From NCBI RefSeq assembly GCF_032681285.1, contig NZ_CP136336.1, positions 4,141,001 to 4,205,000 on the forward strand: a stretch of DNA of 64,000 bases, in the 5' to 3' direction. Each line of letters starts with the position of its first letter. The stretch's first letter is position 1. Both the position numbers and the translations under genes were made by a program. The stretch comes from Piscinibacter gummiphilus (GTDB taxonomy: Bacteria; Pseudomonadota; Gammaproteobacteria; Burkholderiales; Burkholderiaceae_C). Shown here in pieces: positions 9,268-18,260 of this stretch. Below the pieces are notes generated by a model. It searched no databases, was not told the DNA's origin, and saw only the letters and a list, made by a program, of their open reading frames with translations.

Positions 9268-10034
9268 GTCGAACTCCTGGCCTTGGGCGGGGTGCTGAGC
9301 GGCTTCGGCACATCGCGGGCCACCTGCAGGTGGTATTGGTAGGCGTCGCCGTTGTTGAAGAGGTGCTCGCAGGCGAGGGGCTGGCCGTCGAGGTCGGTGG
9401 TCAGGCGGTCGACATACAGCACCGCGGAGCCGAGTGCCACGCCCAGGTGCTCCACCAGCGCTTCGTCGGCCAGGCGCGCGCCGATGAGCAGGTCGGCATG
9501 GCCGAGCGACAGGCCGTAGTCGTGCTCCAGGATCAGGAAGATGTCGCGCGAGGCCAGGTCTTCCGCAGCCAGGCGCCTGCCGAGCGTGGTGGAGAAGTAG
9601 CTCACGTCAAGCGAGACCGGAGTGCCGCTGAGGTAGCGCACGCGCCGGATCTCCGACACCTTGCTGCGCATCGTCACGCCCAGCCGCTGCGCCACCGCCT
9701 GCGGCGGCTTGACCTCGCGAACGCTCAGCAGGCGGCTCGCCGTCTCGTGCCCGAGCGGCCGCATGGCTTCGCCGAAGCTCTGCAGGCGTGCCAGATCCTG
9801 CGTGACCTGCGGCCGGCGCACGAAAGTACCCCGGCCCTGCAGCCGCTGCACCAGGCCTTCGTTCTCGAGGTCGAGCAGCGCGCGCCGCACGGTGATGCGG
9901 CTGACCTCGTACAAGGAGGTGAGGTCGTTCTCCGACGGAAGCTGCTGCTCGGGCGTGTAGACGCCTTCGAGAATGCGCGTCCGCAGCGACTCGCGCACCT
10001 GGGCGTGGTACGGCAGCGGCGCCGCGGCGTCCAC
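9264..10034 (-). CDS. GntR-family regulator with UTRA domain (HutC subfamily)
   Basis: A regulator of about 256 residues. An N-terminal winged helix (QLPSENDLTSLYEVSRITVR, then GRGTFVRRP) is followed by a UTRA effector domain (EIRRVRYLSGTPVSLDVSYF, ending in HLFNNGDAYQYHLQ). The start is uncertain. I chose the GTG at 10034, which gives normal length; a CTG at 10067 just after the permease stop is an alternative, and no ATG is available in frame. It lies inside the ABC/M20/amidase operon and probably represses it in response to the substrate or product. The 12-bp palindrome at 14042-14053 is a candidate operator. Confidence 0.85.
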   Translation of the reverse strand: MDAAAPLPYHAQVRESLRTRILEGVYTPEQQLPSENDLTSLYEVSRITVRRALLDLENEGLVQRLQGRGTFVRRPQVTQDLARLQSFGEAMRPLGHETASRLLSVREVKPPQAVAQRLGVTMRSKVSEIRRVRYLSGTPVSLDVSYFSTTLGRRLAAEDLASRDIFLILEHDYGLSLGHADLLIGARLADEALVEHLGVALGSAVLYVDRLTTDLDGQPLACEHLFNNGDAYQYHLQVARDVPKPLSTPPKARSST

Positions 10035-10063
10035 GCGGCGGCGTTTGAGTGAGGATCTCGAGT

Positions 10064-10855
10064 TCAGTGCCTGCCCTCCCAGTGAACCAGTTTCTTGCCG
10101 GCCGCGGCCAGTGCACGGTCGCTCACCAGCCCGATGAGGCCGATGATCGCAATGCCGGCGAACACATGCGTGGTGCGAAAGAAGTTGCTCGCGTCGAGCA
10201 CGATGAAGCCAAGCCCGCGGTCGCCGCCCAGCAGCTCCGACGCCACCAGGATCGACAACGCCGTGCCCAGCGCCACGCGCAGCCCGGTCATGATCTGCGG
10301 CAGCGCCGAGGGCAGCACGACGTGGCGGAATACCTGCAGGCGCGAGGCGCCCAACGTGTGTGCTGCGCGCAGCACGTCCTGGGCGCAACCGGCGGCGCCG
10401 GCCTGCGCATTGATCATCATGATGAGGAAGACCGCCACGAGGATCAGCAGGATCTTCGACGTCTCGCCGATGCCGAACCACAGGATGAAGAGCGGGATCA
10501 GCCCGAGCGGCGGAATCGGCCGCACCAGTTCCGCCGGCACCAGCCACACCGCATCCACCGCCGCCACGCGGCCGCGCAGCATGCCCACGGCGATGCCCAG
10601 AAGCGACCCCGCCACGAAGGCGATGCCCACCCGCATCAGGCTCGCGCCGACGTGGGTGAGCAGGCCCACGCCGGAATAGCCCTGCAGCGCCATCTCCTGC
10701 AGCGTGGAGAGCACGGCCAGCGGGCCGGGCAACAGCACGCTGCGGATCCAGCCCATGCTGGTGGCGGCGATCCAGAGCACGAGCAGCATCAGCGGCGAGA
10801 GCACCGCGAGCGTGAGGTAGGCGGCGCGCCGCCGCGTGAGGTCTCGTGAGGTCAT
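10064..10855 (-). CDS. ABC transporter permease, nitrate/sulfonate/taurine (SsuC/TauC) type
   Basis: A 263-residue inner-membrane permease with about six hydrophobic helices. It carries the EAA-like loop (AHTLGASRLQVFRHVVLPSA) that docks to the ATPase, and RPIPPLGLIPLFILWFG, which is characteristic of TauC/SsuC permeases. The ATG overlaps the stop of the ATPase gene (ATGA). Together with the ATPase and the periplasmic binding protein encoded 2-3 kb upstream on the same strand it forms a complete importer. Confidence 0.92.
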   Translation of the reverse strand: MTSRDLTRRRAAYLTLAVLSPLMLLVLWIAATSMGWIRSVLLPGPLAVLSTLQEMALQGYSGVGLLTHVGASLMRVGIAFVAGSLLGIAVGMLRGRVAAVDAVWLVPAELVRPIPPLGLIPLFILWFGIGETSKILLILVAVFLIMMINAQAGAAGCAQDVLRAAHTLGASRLQVFRHVVLPSALPQIMTGLRVALGTALSILVASELLGGDRGLGFIVLDASNFFRTTHVFAGIAIIGLIGLVSDRALAAAGKKLVHWEGRH

Positions 10856-11676
10856 GGGCGTGCCTCCTGCGCAGGCGGCTGCCGCATCGCGCGGTAGACC
10901 CGCTCGCGCACGGCGAGGAATTCGGGGTGAAGGCGGTTTTCAGGCAGGTCGCGCGGCAGGGGCAGCGTGACCGGGAATTCGTCGAAGGCGCCGAGCCGGT
11001 CCTTGAGCATCAGCAGAATGCGGCTGCCCAGGAAGACCGCCTCGTCGATGCTGTGGGTGACGAAGAGGATGGTGCAGCCGGTGGAGGCCTGGATGCGCAG
11101 GATCTCTTCCTGCAGCGCCTCGCGCGTTTGCACGTCGACCGCTGCGAAGGGCTCGTCCATCAGCATCACGCTCGGGCCGGCGGCCAGCACCCGCGCGAGC
11201 CCGCAGCGCTGGCGCATGCCGCCGGAGAGCTGATAGGGGTACGACTTCTCGAAGCCCCCGAGGCCCACCAGCCGTGCCATGCGCTGCGCCACGTCGCGCT
11301 GCACGTCGCGCGGGCGGCCGGCGCAGCGCAGGCTGAAGGCGATGTTGTCTTCGACCGTCATCCAGTCGAAGAGCGCATACGACTGGAACACAACGCCCCG
11401 GTCGGGGCCGGGCCCGGCGATCTCGCGTCCGTTGCACAGCGCCACGCCGCTCGTGGGCTGCAGGAATCCGGCAACGATGTTGAGCAAGGAGGTCTTGCCG
11501 CACCCCGACGGCCCGAGCAGCGCCACGGTCTCGCCGGCGCTCACGCTGAAGCTCAGGTCGCGCAGCACCGGCCGGTCGTCGTAGTGCAGGCCGACACGAT
11601 CGAAGCGCAGCACCTCGCGCGGCGGCGCCGCCAGCTTGGGCTGCCGTTGCAGCAGTGTCGAGACGGGCCTGTCCAT
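10852..11676 (-). CDS. ABC transporter ATP-binding protein, nitrate/sulfonate/taurine (TauB/SsuB) type
   Basis: A 274-residue ATPase with Walker A GPSGCGKTS, signature LSGGMRQR, Walker B VMLMDEPF and the H-loop in FVTHSIDEAV. The start ATG shares its A with the TGA of the preceding M20 gene (TGATG), which decides the start and indicates coupled translation. It energises uptake by the neighbouring permease and binding protein. The family handles small nitrogen- or sulfur-containing molecules. Confidence 0.95.
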   Translation of the reverse strand: MDRPVSTLLQRQPKLAAPPREVLRFDRVGLHYDDRPVLRDLSFSVSAGETVALLGPSGCGKTSLLNIVAGFLQPTSGVALCNGREIAGPGPDRGVVFQSYALFDWMTVEDNIAFSLRCAGRPRDVQRDVAQRMARLVGLGGFEKSYPYQLSGGMRQRCGLARVLAAGPSVMLMDEPFAAVDVQTREALQEEILRIQASTGCTILFVTHSIDEAVFLGSRILLMLKDRLGAFDEFPVTLPLPRDLPENRLHPEFLAVRERVYRAMRQPPAQEARP

Positions 11677-13022
11677 CACCGCTCCAGGGTTTCGCCGCCG
11701 AGGAGCCGCAGCAGCGCGAGCGCCATCACCTGCGCGGCCGGCACCGCCTTCGGGGTGTGGATGTACTCGTTGGTGGGCGGCCAGCCGTCTTCTCCCGGCC
11801 CGAAGGTCACCGACGGAATGCCGGCATGCGAGAAGCGGATGGTGTCGCAGTAGGCGTTCTTGCGGTAGTAGACCGGCGCGCAGCCCATCATCTGCCGGTA
11901 GGCGCGCGTGAGCGAAGCCACGGGCTCGGCATCCTCCGCGACCTCCTGCGTGGCAGGTACGAACAGCGAGCCTGGCACCTGGCGCACGCTGGCCTTGAGC
12001 GTGGGGTCGGCTTCGGCCAGGCGGTCGAGCTCGGCCTGCACGTCGCCCAGGATCGACTCGATGCTCATGCCTGGCACGAGGCCCACCGCCGCAGCGATGG
12101 CGGTGCACGTGGCCGGAGTGAACTGCATCTCGCGTGGCTCGCCGGCGCGCAGTCGGGTGAAGCACAACATCGGTGGCGTGCCGCCGTAGAGCCGCGGTGT
12201 CGTGTGGCTCAGCGACAGGCGCTCCAGCGCGGCCACCACAGACGCCATCTTGCTGATGGCATTGACGCCGGTGTCCGGCCGCCAGAGGTGCGACTTGGTG
12301 CCCTCGGTGCGCACTTCGAGCAGGCAGTTGCCGGAATGCGCCACCGCCACGCCTACGCCCCAGTCGTCGGGCCCACGCGTCCAGCCGCTCGGCTCGGCGG
12401 TGATCTCGTAGTCGCCGCGCACGCCCAGCTCGTCGAGCAGGTAGATGGCGCCATTCGGCCCGTGCTTCTCTTCATCGACGGTGTAGATGCATTTGAGCGT
12501 GCCTCGCAGCGCCACGCCGGCATCCTTGAGCGCCTTGACCGCGAGCAGCGTGCACGCGAGGTTGCCGCGGGTGTCGGAGGTGCCGCGCGCATAGAGCCGC
12601 TCGCCGTCGACGGTGGGCGCGTAGGGGTTGCCGCCGGTGGCCGTCCAGCCCGTCGGGTCGCCGGCGGGGTAGACGTCGAGGTGGTCGTTGAGGATGACGA
12701 CCGGCCCCGGCGCCTCGCCTTCCCAGGTGCCGATCACGTTGGGGCGCCCGGGTTGCTTGGCATGCAGAGACACCGCGAGGCCGAGCCCGCGCAGCTTGTC
12801 GGCCACGCACAGCGCAATGCGCTCCTCCGAGCCCGAGGGCATGTCGGGGTCGAGCGGATTTTCCGAATCGGGCTGGCCGGTGGTGACCAGCTCGCGCGTC
12901 AGCGCCAGCCAGGCGTCGTGATGAATGCTGTCGACAATGCGTCGCTGCAGCGGCGAGAGGGCGGGAGTGGAGGTGTCCATGTCGAGGCTTGGGGTGGTGT
13001 TCACGATCGCGTCGCGGGTCAT
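11676..13022 (-). CDS. M20-family metallopeptidase/deacylase (ArgE/DapE-like)
   Basis: A 448-residue zinc-dependent amidohydrolase of the M20 family. Metal-binding and catalytic positions are visible: His in LNDHLDVYP, Asp in ARGTSDTRGN, the Glu pair in VDEEKHGPNG, and His near the C-terminus in NEYIHTPK. A dimerisation (lid) region lies between. The ATG overlaps the binding-protein stop (ATGA). Related enzymes remove acyl or carbamoyl groups from amino acids, so in this operon it probably hydrolyses the imported compound or an intermediate. The exact substrate is unknown. Confidence 0.9.
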   Translation of the reverse strand: MTRDAIVNTTPSLDMDTSTPALSPLQRRIVDSIHHDAWLALTRELVTTGQPDSENPLDPDMPSGSEERIALCVADKLRGLGLAVSLHAKQPGRPNVIGTWEGEAPGPVVILNDHLDVYPAGDPTGWTATGGNPYAPTVDGERLYARGTSDTRGNLACTLLAVKALKDAGVALRGTLKCIYTVDEEKHGPNGAIYLLDELGVRGDYEITAEPSGWTRGPDDWGVGVAVAHSGNCLLEVRTEGTKSHLWRPDTGVNAISKMASVVAALERLSLSHTTPRLYGGTPPMLCFTRLRAGEPREMQFTPATCTAIAAAVGLVPGMSIESILGDVQAELDRLAEADPTLKASVRQVPGSLFVPATQEVAEDAEPVASLTRAYRQMMGCAPVYYRKNAYCDTIRFSHAGIPSVTFGPGEDGWPPTNEYIHTPKAVPAAQVMALALLRLLGGETLER

Positions 13023-14011
13023 GGCTTCTCCGCCCGCAGGAAGTCCTGGATCGGGCGCGTGTTGAAGATCGGCGCCCAGTTGGCGGGTGTGGCGCTGATG
13101 CGCTTCTCGGCGACGAGGAATGCACCGATGGCCTGCAGGTGCTTCATCAGGCGAGAGTCGAGCTCCTTCCCCGGCGGGCCCATGAAGTCGGCGGTCAGCA
13201 ACTGCTCGAAGCTCGGGTGGCTGGCCGTCTGCCGCGCGATGAGGGCGTCGAACTCCTGCGCCGACTGGCCCACACGCTTGGCTTCGTACTGCCGTACCTC
13301 GCTCGGGTTGGCCACGTAGGTCTTCTGCGCTTCGCGCCATGTCTTGAGGAAGCCCTGCACCGCGGCCGGGCTGTCTTTCGTGAAGGCCTGCCGTGCGACC
13401 CAGATGCCGCCGGTGATCATGCCCAGGCTGCGCGTCGTCGCGATGGGGCGTGCGCCGGCCTTTTCCATCAGACCCACGTTGGGCTCCCAGGTCAGGGCGG
13501 CGTCCACCTGCCCAGCTACATAAGCGGGCGGCATGTTGGCCGGCGAGAGGTTGACGATGGTGACCTCGTCCTGCCTGAGTCCGGCCTGCGACAGCGCGCG
13601 CAACAAGTGGTTGTGGCTGGTCGAGCCCACCGACACCGCCACCTTCTTGCCCTTCAGGTCGGCCACCGTCTGGATGCCGGCAGCCGGGTTCACCACCAGG
13701 CGCACGTTGGTGAAGTCCAGGCGCTCCATCATCAGGATCTCGATGGGCATGCCGTTGGAAAAGCCGGTGACGGCGGGAAATTCACCCATCCACGCCAGGT
13801 CGATCTCGCCCGCCGCCAGGGCCGGCAGCATCGCAGGCCCTGCGGGGAAGGGCGTGAGCTTCACCTCGACGCCGTTGCGGGCGAACTGCCCGGTCTGCGC
13901 CGCGTACATGAGCAGCGTGTTGATGTCGCCGGTCTGGAACCCGACACGCACGGTCGTGGCCTGGGCACTGGTGACGAGACTCACCAGCAGGATGAACAGG
14001 AATCGCAACAT
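13019..14011 (-). CDS. ABC transporter periplasmic binding protein (TauA/SsuA/NMT1-like)
   Basis: A 330-residue exported binding protein. The chosen ATG gives a signal peptide MLRFLFILLVSLVTSAQA and is preceded by GGAGG about 8 nt upstream; an in-frame ATG 24 nt earlier lacks this. The mature part has TauA-like phrasing (GFQTGDINTLLMYAAQTGQF, then AALTWEPNVGLMEKAG). It is the first gene of the six-gene operon and overlaps the M20 gene. The ligand should be a small organic molecule, but it is not determined by sequence reading. Confidence 0.92.
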   Translation of the reverse strand: MLRFLFILLVSLVTSAQATTVRVGFQTGDINTLLMYAAQTGQFARNGVEVKLTPFPAGPAMLPALAAGEIDLAWMGEFPAVTGFSNGMPIEILMMERLDFTNVRLVVNPAAGIQTVADLKGKKVAVSVGSTSHNHLLRALSQAGLRQDEVTIVNLSPANMPPAYVAGQVDAALTWEPNVGLMEKAGARPIATTRSLGMITGGIWVARQAFTKDSPAAVQGFLKTWREAQKTYVANPSEVRQYEAKRVGQSAQEFDALIARQTASHPSFEQLLTADFMGPPGKELDSRLMKHLQAIGAFLVAEKRISATPANWAPIFNTRPIQDFLRAEKP

Positions 14012-14041
14012 GTCGAACCTCCAGCGCGGGGTCACCGCCGC

Positions 14042-14053
14042 TTGTTATAACAA
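14042..14053. promoter_or_regulatory. perfect 12-bp palindrome, candidate operator of the GntR/UTRA regulator
   Basis: TTGTTATAACAA is a perfect inverted repeat in an AT-rich island about 30 bp upstream of the first gene of the ABC/M20/amidase operon. Read on the minus strand it contains TATAAC, a possible -10 element, so bound repressor would cover the promoter. It resembles a GntR-family operator in size but does not match the HutC half-site spacing exactly. No comparable site was noticed elsewhere in the window. Confidence 0.5.
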
Positions 14054-14285
14054 CCGACATATAGCGAGTTCCGTGCCTGGGAAATCCGGTGAGAAAGGCC
14101 TCCCCGTGCCCGAAAGCGGGGTGGATTCGCACCCTCATGGCGGCATCGCACCGGAACGGGGTCGGGGTTCGTGGACTGCGACCGGAAATGCCCTTCTATT
14201 CACCGCATGCCCACGGGGCCGGCTGCCTACCATGCGTGAGCGGGAAAGCGTCCCGCGTCTTTGCCGTGGCCGCCGGGAACCCGTC

Positions 14286-16847
14286 ATGTCCGACCTCTCC
14301 GACTTCGTGAACATGGAATTCGCCACCGACGGCGCCCCGGCCTCGCTGCCGCCACGTGTGGCCGAGCCGTCGGAGAAAACCCGCCATGCGGCCTTCCTCT
14401 GGCCCACGCCACCCTTCGCCGCCTACCCCGATGCGGCCGAGCAGAACCAGGCGCAGGGCTGCGAATTCGTCGGCACCAACGGCAAGGCCGTGGCCGGCCG
14501 CCTGATCTTCTTCGTGCCCGACGACCAGGTGGCGCACGTGCAGGTGCCGCCGGCGCGCACGACGATGCCGCTGCGCTTCCACCAGTTCCGCTCGTTGCGC
14601 GTGATGGAGCCGCTCAAGCCCATCACCACCGCCCTGCTCACCCACGAGAAACACGCTGCCATGCTGGAGCAGCGCCCGCGCAGCAGCTACAAGGTGCTGC
14701 TGGCCGATGGCGCGGCCATCGAAGGCACGACCATCGGCCATGTGGAGAGCGATCACGGCCTCTTCCTCTTCCCGCCGGTCGACGACAAGGGCTCGGTGCA
14801 GCGCCTCTTCATCCCGAAGGCCGGCTACACCGGCTTCGAGATCGGCCCGCGCATCGGCGAGTTGCTGGTCGAGCAGAAGGCGGCCACGCCGCAGCAGGTC
14901 GAGCAGGCGGTCGACCGGCAGCAGCAGATGCGCCACCAGAAGCTCGGCGACATCCTCCTCGAGCGGCAGGTCGTCACACCGCAGCAGCTCATGGCCGCCA
15001 TCGAGAAGCAGGCCAAGATGCCCATGGTCAAGATCGGCGAGGCGCTCACCTCGCTCGGCATGGTGTCGCAGGCGCAGCTCGACGATGCGCTCGCGCAGCA
15101 GCAGCAAGACCGCAGCGTGCCGCTCGGCGAGCTGCTGGTGAAGATGGGCATCGTCTCGCGCGAAGATTTGCAGACGGCGCTCGCCCGCAAGATGGGCTAC
15201 CCGCTCGTCAACCTCGACGCTTTCCCCTTCGAGGAAGACGCGCTCAGGAAGCTCCCCTTTTCGGTGGCCATGCGCCTGCAGGTGATGCCGCTGATGCTGC
15301 GCGAGGGGCGGCTGGTGATCGCGCTCGACGACCCGGTGCGCCGCCGCGCCATCGTCGACGAGATCGAGTTCATCACGCAGATGAAGTGCGTCGCGGTGCT
15401 CGCGCAATGCGCGCGCCTGGACGACGTGCTCAACACCGCCTACGAGAAGATCGGCGCGGCCATCCCGCTGCGCTTCGCGAGCATCGACTCGGCCGACCCG
15501 ATCCCCTTCGACCTGCAGGGCACCGACAAGCTCGTCGAGACGCTGGAGCGCGAAGACCTCGAAGCGCTCGCCCCCACCGACGACCGCCAGATCGAGCAGA
15601 GCGACAACTCGCTCGTCAAGCTCATCAACAACATGATCATCGAGGCGCACCAGGACGGCGTCTCCGACATCCACGTGGAGAGCTACCCCGGCCGCGACAA
15701 GATCAAGATCCGCTTCCGCAAGGACGGCCTGCTGCGCACGCATCTGGAGCTGCCGCCCAACTACCGCAATGCGGTGATCGCGCGCATCAAGATCATGTGC
15801 GACCTCGACATCTCCGAGAAGCGCAAGCCGCAGGACGGCAAGATCAACTTCGCCAAATTCAGCGCGCAGCACAAGATCGAGCTGCGCGTGGCGACCATCC
15901 CCACCAACAATGGCCTGGAAGACGTCGTGATGCGCATCCTGGCCTCGGCCAAGCCCATCCCGCTCGACAACCTCGGCCTCGCACCTTGGAACCTGCAGCA
16001 GCTCAAAGAGGTGATGGAGCGCCCCTACGGCATGGTGCTCTGCGTGGGGCCCACCGGCTCGGGCAAGACCACCACGCTGCACTCGGCGCTCTCGCACATC
16101 AACGTGCCCGAACGCAAGATCTGGACGGCCGAGGACCCGGTCGAAATCACCCAGCCCGGCCTGCGCCAGGTGCAGGTCAATCCGAAGATCGACTGGACGT
16201 TCGCGAAGGCGCTGCGCGCCTTCCTGCGCGCCGACCCCGACGTGATCATGGTCGGCGAAATGCGCGACGAAGAGACCGCGCAGATGGCCATCGAGGCCTC
16301 GCTCACCGGCCACTTGGTGCTCTCCACGCTGCACACCAACAGTGCCCCCGAGACGGTCACGCGTCTGCTGGACATGGGCCTGGACCCGTTCAACTTCGCC
16401 GACTCGCTGCTCGGCGTGCTGGCCCAGCGCCTCGTGCGCAAGCTCTGCAACCACTGCCGCGTCTCGCGCCCGCTGGGCGACAACGAGGTCAACGAGTTGC
16501 TCGACGACTACCTGCACGTGTGCCCGCCCGACCATGACACGCTCAACCGCAAGTCTCTGCTGGCGGACTGGTCCGAGCGCTTCGGCCGCAACGGCCAGCT
16601 CGTGCACTTCCACAGCCCCGGCTGCGAGCACTGCGGCCACACCGGCTACAAGGGCCGCGCCGGCCTGCACGAGCTGATGGTCGTGAGCCGCGAATTGCGC
16701 CGCCTGGTGCAGACCGGCTCGCGCGCCGAAGAGTTGCAGCGCACGGCCATGGCCGAGGGCATGCGCACGCTGCGGCAAGATGGCATCGAGAAGGTGCTGC
16801 AGGGCGTGACCAGCCTCGCCGAAGTGCGCGCCACCAGCAACGCCTGA
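14286..16847 (+). CDS. GspE/PilB-family secretion or pilus assembly ATPase, orphan
   Basis: An 853-residue ATPase. The N-terminal about 180 residues are unassigned. They are followed by a region of repeated GxLLxxxxxxxxQL helical units (GELLVEQKAATPQQVEQAVD, GDILLERQVVTPQQL, GELLVKMGIV) resembling MshEN/T2SSE-N modules. The catalytic half has Walker A GPTGSGKT near residues 588-595, an Asp/Glu box (DPDVIMVGEMRDEE), the His box STLHTNSA and a C-terminal zinc tetracysteine (CNHC ... CEHC). No pilin, secretin or inner-membrane platform genes are adjacent, so its machinery is encoded elsewhere. The start at MSDLSDF is preferred over in-frame starts upstream, but the ribosome site is weak. Confidence 0.88.
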   Translation: MSDLSDFVNMEFATDGAPASLPPRVAEPSEKTRHAAFLWPTPPFAAYPDAAEQNQAQGCEFVGTNGKAVAGRLIFFVPDDQVAHVQVPPARTTMPLRFHQFRSLRVMEPLKPITTALLTHEKHAAMLEQRPRSSYKVLLADGAAIEGTTIGHVESDHGLFLFPPVDDKGSVQRLFIPKAGYTGFEIGPRIGELLVEQKAATPQQVEQAVDRQQQMRHQKLGDILLERQVVTPQQLMAAIEKQAKMPMVKIGEALTSLGMVSQAQLDDALAQQQQDRSVPLGELLVKMGIVSREDLQTALARKMGYPLVNLDAFPFEEDALRKLPFSVAMRLQVMPLMLREGRLVIALDDPVRRRAIVDEIEFITQMKCVAVLAQCARLDDVLNTAYEKIGAAIPLRFASIDSADPIPFDLQGTDKLVETLEREDLEALAPTDDRQIEQSDNSLVKLINNMIIEAHQDGVSDIHVESYPGRDKIKIRFRKDGLLRTHLELPPNYRNAVIARIKIMCDLDISEKRKPQDGKINFAKFSAQHKIELRVATIPTNNGLEDVVMRILASAKPIPLDNLGLAPWNLQQLKEVMERPYGMVLCVGPTGSGKTTTLHSALSHINVPERKIWTAEDPVEITQPGLRQVQVNPKIDWTFAKALRAFLRADPDVIMVGEMRDEETAQMAIEASLTGHLVLSTLHTNSAPETVTRLLDMGLDPFNFADSLLGVLAQRLVRKLCNHCRVSRPLGDNEVNELLDDYLHVCPPDHDTLNRKSLLADWSERFGRNGQLVHFHSPGCEHCGHTGYKGRAGLHELMVVSRELRRLVQTGSRAEELQRTAMAEGMRTLRQDGIEKVLQGVTSLAEVRATSNA

Positions 16848-16999
16848 TTCGGCGTGGCGCAGGGCGCCCGGGGCCTAGGGTCCACCCGTAGGCAGCCTTT
16901 CCCCTGCGTGACAGACGTTGTACCGAAGAGGCGCAGAATGGGTGCGCCCGAGCCGGCGCCCACCCCACTGGCACGCCCCGGCCTCGCTGAGGAGACTTC

Positions 17000-18211
17000 A
17001 TGGACCGTCACGCAACGGCAGCACTGGCGCCTGGTGCGAGAACCTTCGATCTGGCCGTCGGGCCGGAGCATGTCCACACCATCCAGCAGTCGCACGACCG
17101 ATGCCGGGCCCTGGGCCTCACCGAAGACTCGGTGCCCGAACTCCACCCGCTGTCGGCCTACGGCACGCGCCTGATGCGCGAGCCGCACCAGCGCCTGCTG
17201 GAGCACGCCACGCCGGTGATGGAGATGCTCTTCGAGCAGATCGTCTCGACCAAGAGCGCCGTGGCGCTCACCGACACCGACGGCAGCATCCTGCAGGCGG
17301 TGGGCGACGACAGTTTCCTCGAGCGGCTGCAGCAGATCGCCCTTGCACCGGGCGTGAACTGGTCGGAAGCCTCGAAGGGCACCAATGCGGTCGGCACCGC
17401 GCTCTTCACCGAGGCGCCGACGCTCGTGCACGGCAGCGAGCACTTCCTCGCCGCCAACCGATTCCTCACTTGCTCGGCCTCGCCGATCTTCGACCACACC
17501 GGCCGGATGATCGGCGTGCTCGACGTGAGCGGGCACCAATCGTCGTACCACCCGCACACGCTCGCAATGGTCACGATGTCGGCGCGCATGATCGAGAACC
17601 AATGGTTCAACGACAAGTTCCGCCACGGCCTGCGCCTGCACTTCCATCCGCAGCAGCGCATGCTCGGCACCATGCGCGAGGCGATGATCGCGCTGGCGCC
17701 CGACGGCAGCATCCTCGGCGTCAACCGCGCAGCGCTCGAGCACCTCGGGCTCAACATGCCGGCGCTGCGCCGGCTCGGGCTCGAGGCCGTCTTCGGCACC
17801 CGCGTGGCCCAGATCGCCGACCACTGCCGCCACCGGGCCGACGAGCCGATGACGCTCTTCGTGCAGCACGGCGACCGCGCCGGCACGCCGGTCTACGCCC
17901 GTGCCCTCTTCAACTGGCCGACGCTCTGGCCCAACGTGTCGCTCGCCACCGGCGTGGCGGTGCCGCGCGAGCCGGCCGCACCCGAGGCCGTGCCGGCAGG
18001 CCCCGCCATCGCGCCGCTGGCCGCGGCGCTGGCGACGCCCACCGAGCCTGCCTCGGCACCGGCCACGCTGCATGCCCAGGAGATGGCCGCCATCCGCCAG
18101 GCGGTCGACGCCGCAGGCGGCAACATCTCGCGCGCCGCACGCCAGCTCGGCGTGGCCCGCAACACGATCTACCGCAAGCTGCGCGCCGCAGCCGCAGAGA
18201 CGGCGGGGTGA
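17000..18211 (+). CDS. AcoR-like transcriptional regulator (GAF + Fis-type HTH) without AAA+ domain
   Basis: A 403-residue protein that resembles the sensory half of AcoR/DhaR sigma-54 activators: a GAF-like domain (LTDTDGSILQAVGDD, GTNAVGTALF, FDHTGRMIGVLDVSG) and a PAS-like stretch (ALAPDGSILGVNRAALEHLG). It is joined through an Ala/Pro-rich linker to a C-terminal Fis-type helix-turn-helix (ISRAARQLGVARNTIYRKL). The central AAA+ ATPase with its GAFTGA loop is absent. It therefore cannot remodel sigma-54 polymerase in the standard way and may act with sigma-70 or as a repressor. It lies 49 bp upstream of the pqi operon in the same direction, so a regulatory link is possible but not shown. 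Confidence 0.85.
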   Translation: MDRHATAALAPGARTFDLAVGPEHVHTIQQSHDRCRALGLTEDSVPELHPLSAYGTRLMREPHQRLLEHATPVMEMLFEQIVSTKSAVALTDTDGSILQAVGDDSFLERLQQIALAPGVNWSEASKGTNAVGTALFTEAPTLVHGSEHFLAANRFLTCSASPIFDHTGRMIGVLDVSGHQSSYHPHTLAMVTMSARMIENQWFNDKFRHGLRLHFHPQQRMLGTMREAMIALAPDGSILGVNRAALEHLGLNMPALRRLGLEAVFGTRVAQIADHCRHRADEPMTLFVQHGDRAGTPVYARALFNWPTLWPNVSLATGVAVPREPAAPEAVPAGPAIAPLAAALATPTEPASAPATLHAQEMAAIRQAVDAAGGNISRAARQLGVARNTIYRKLRAAAAETAG

Positions 18212-18260
18212 TCGTGCGGCCCGGCTGGGCCGGCGCAAGGTGCGCCGCTAAGATCGCCGG

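Noticed and set aside
14196..16778. 860-codon minus-strand open frame across the GspE-like gene
   Set aside because: Composition is Val/His/Glu/Arg-rich without any domain, as expected for antisense of a high-GC gene. The plus strand has complete ATPase motifs.
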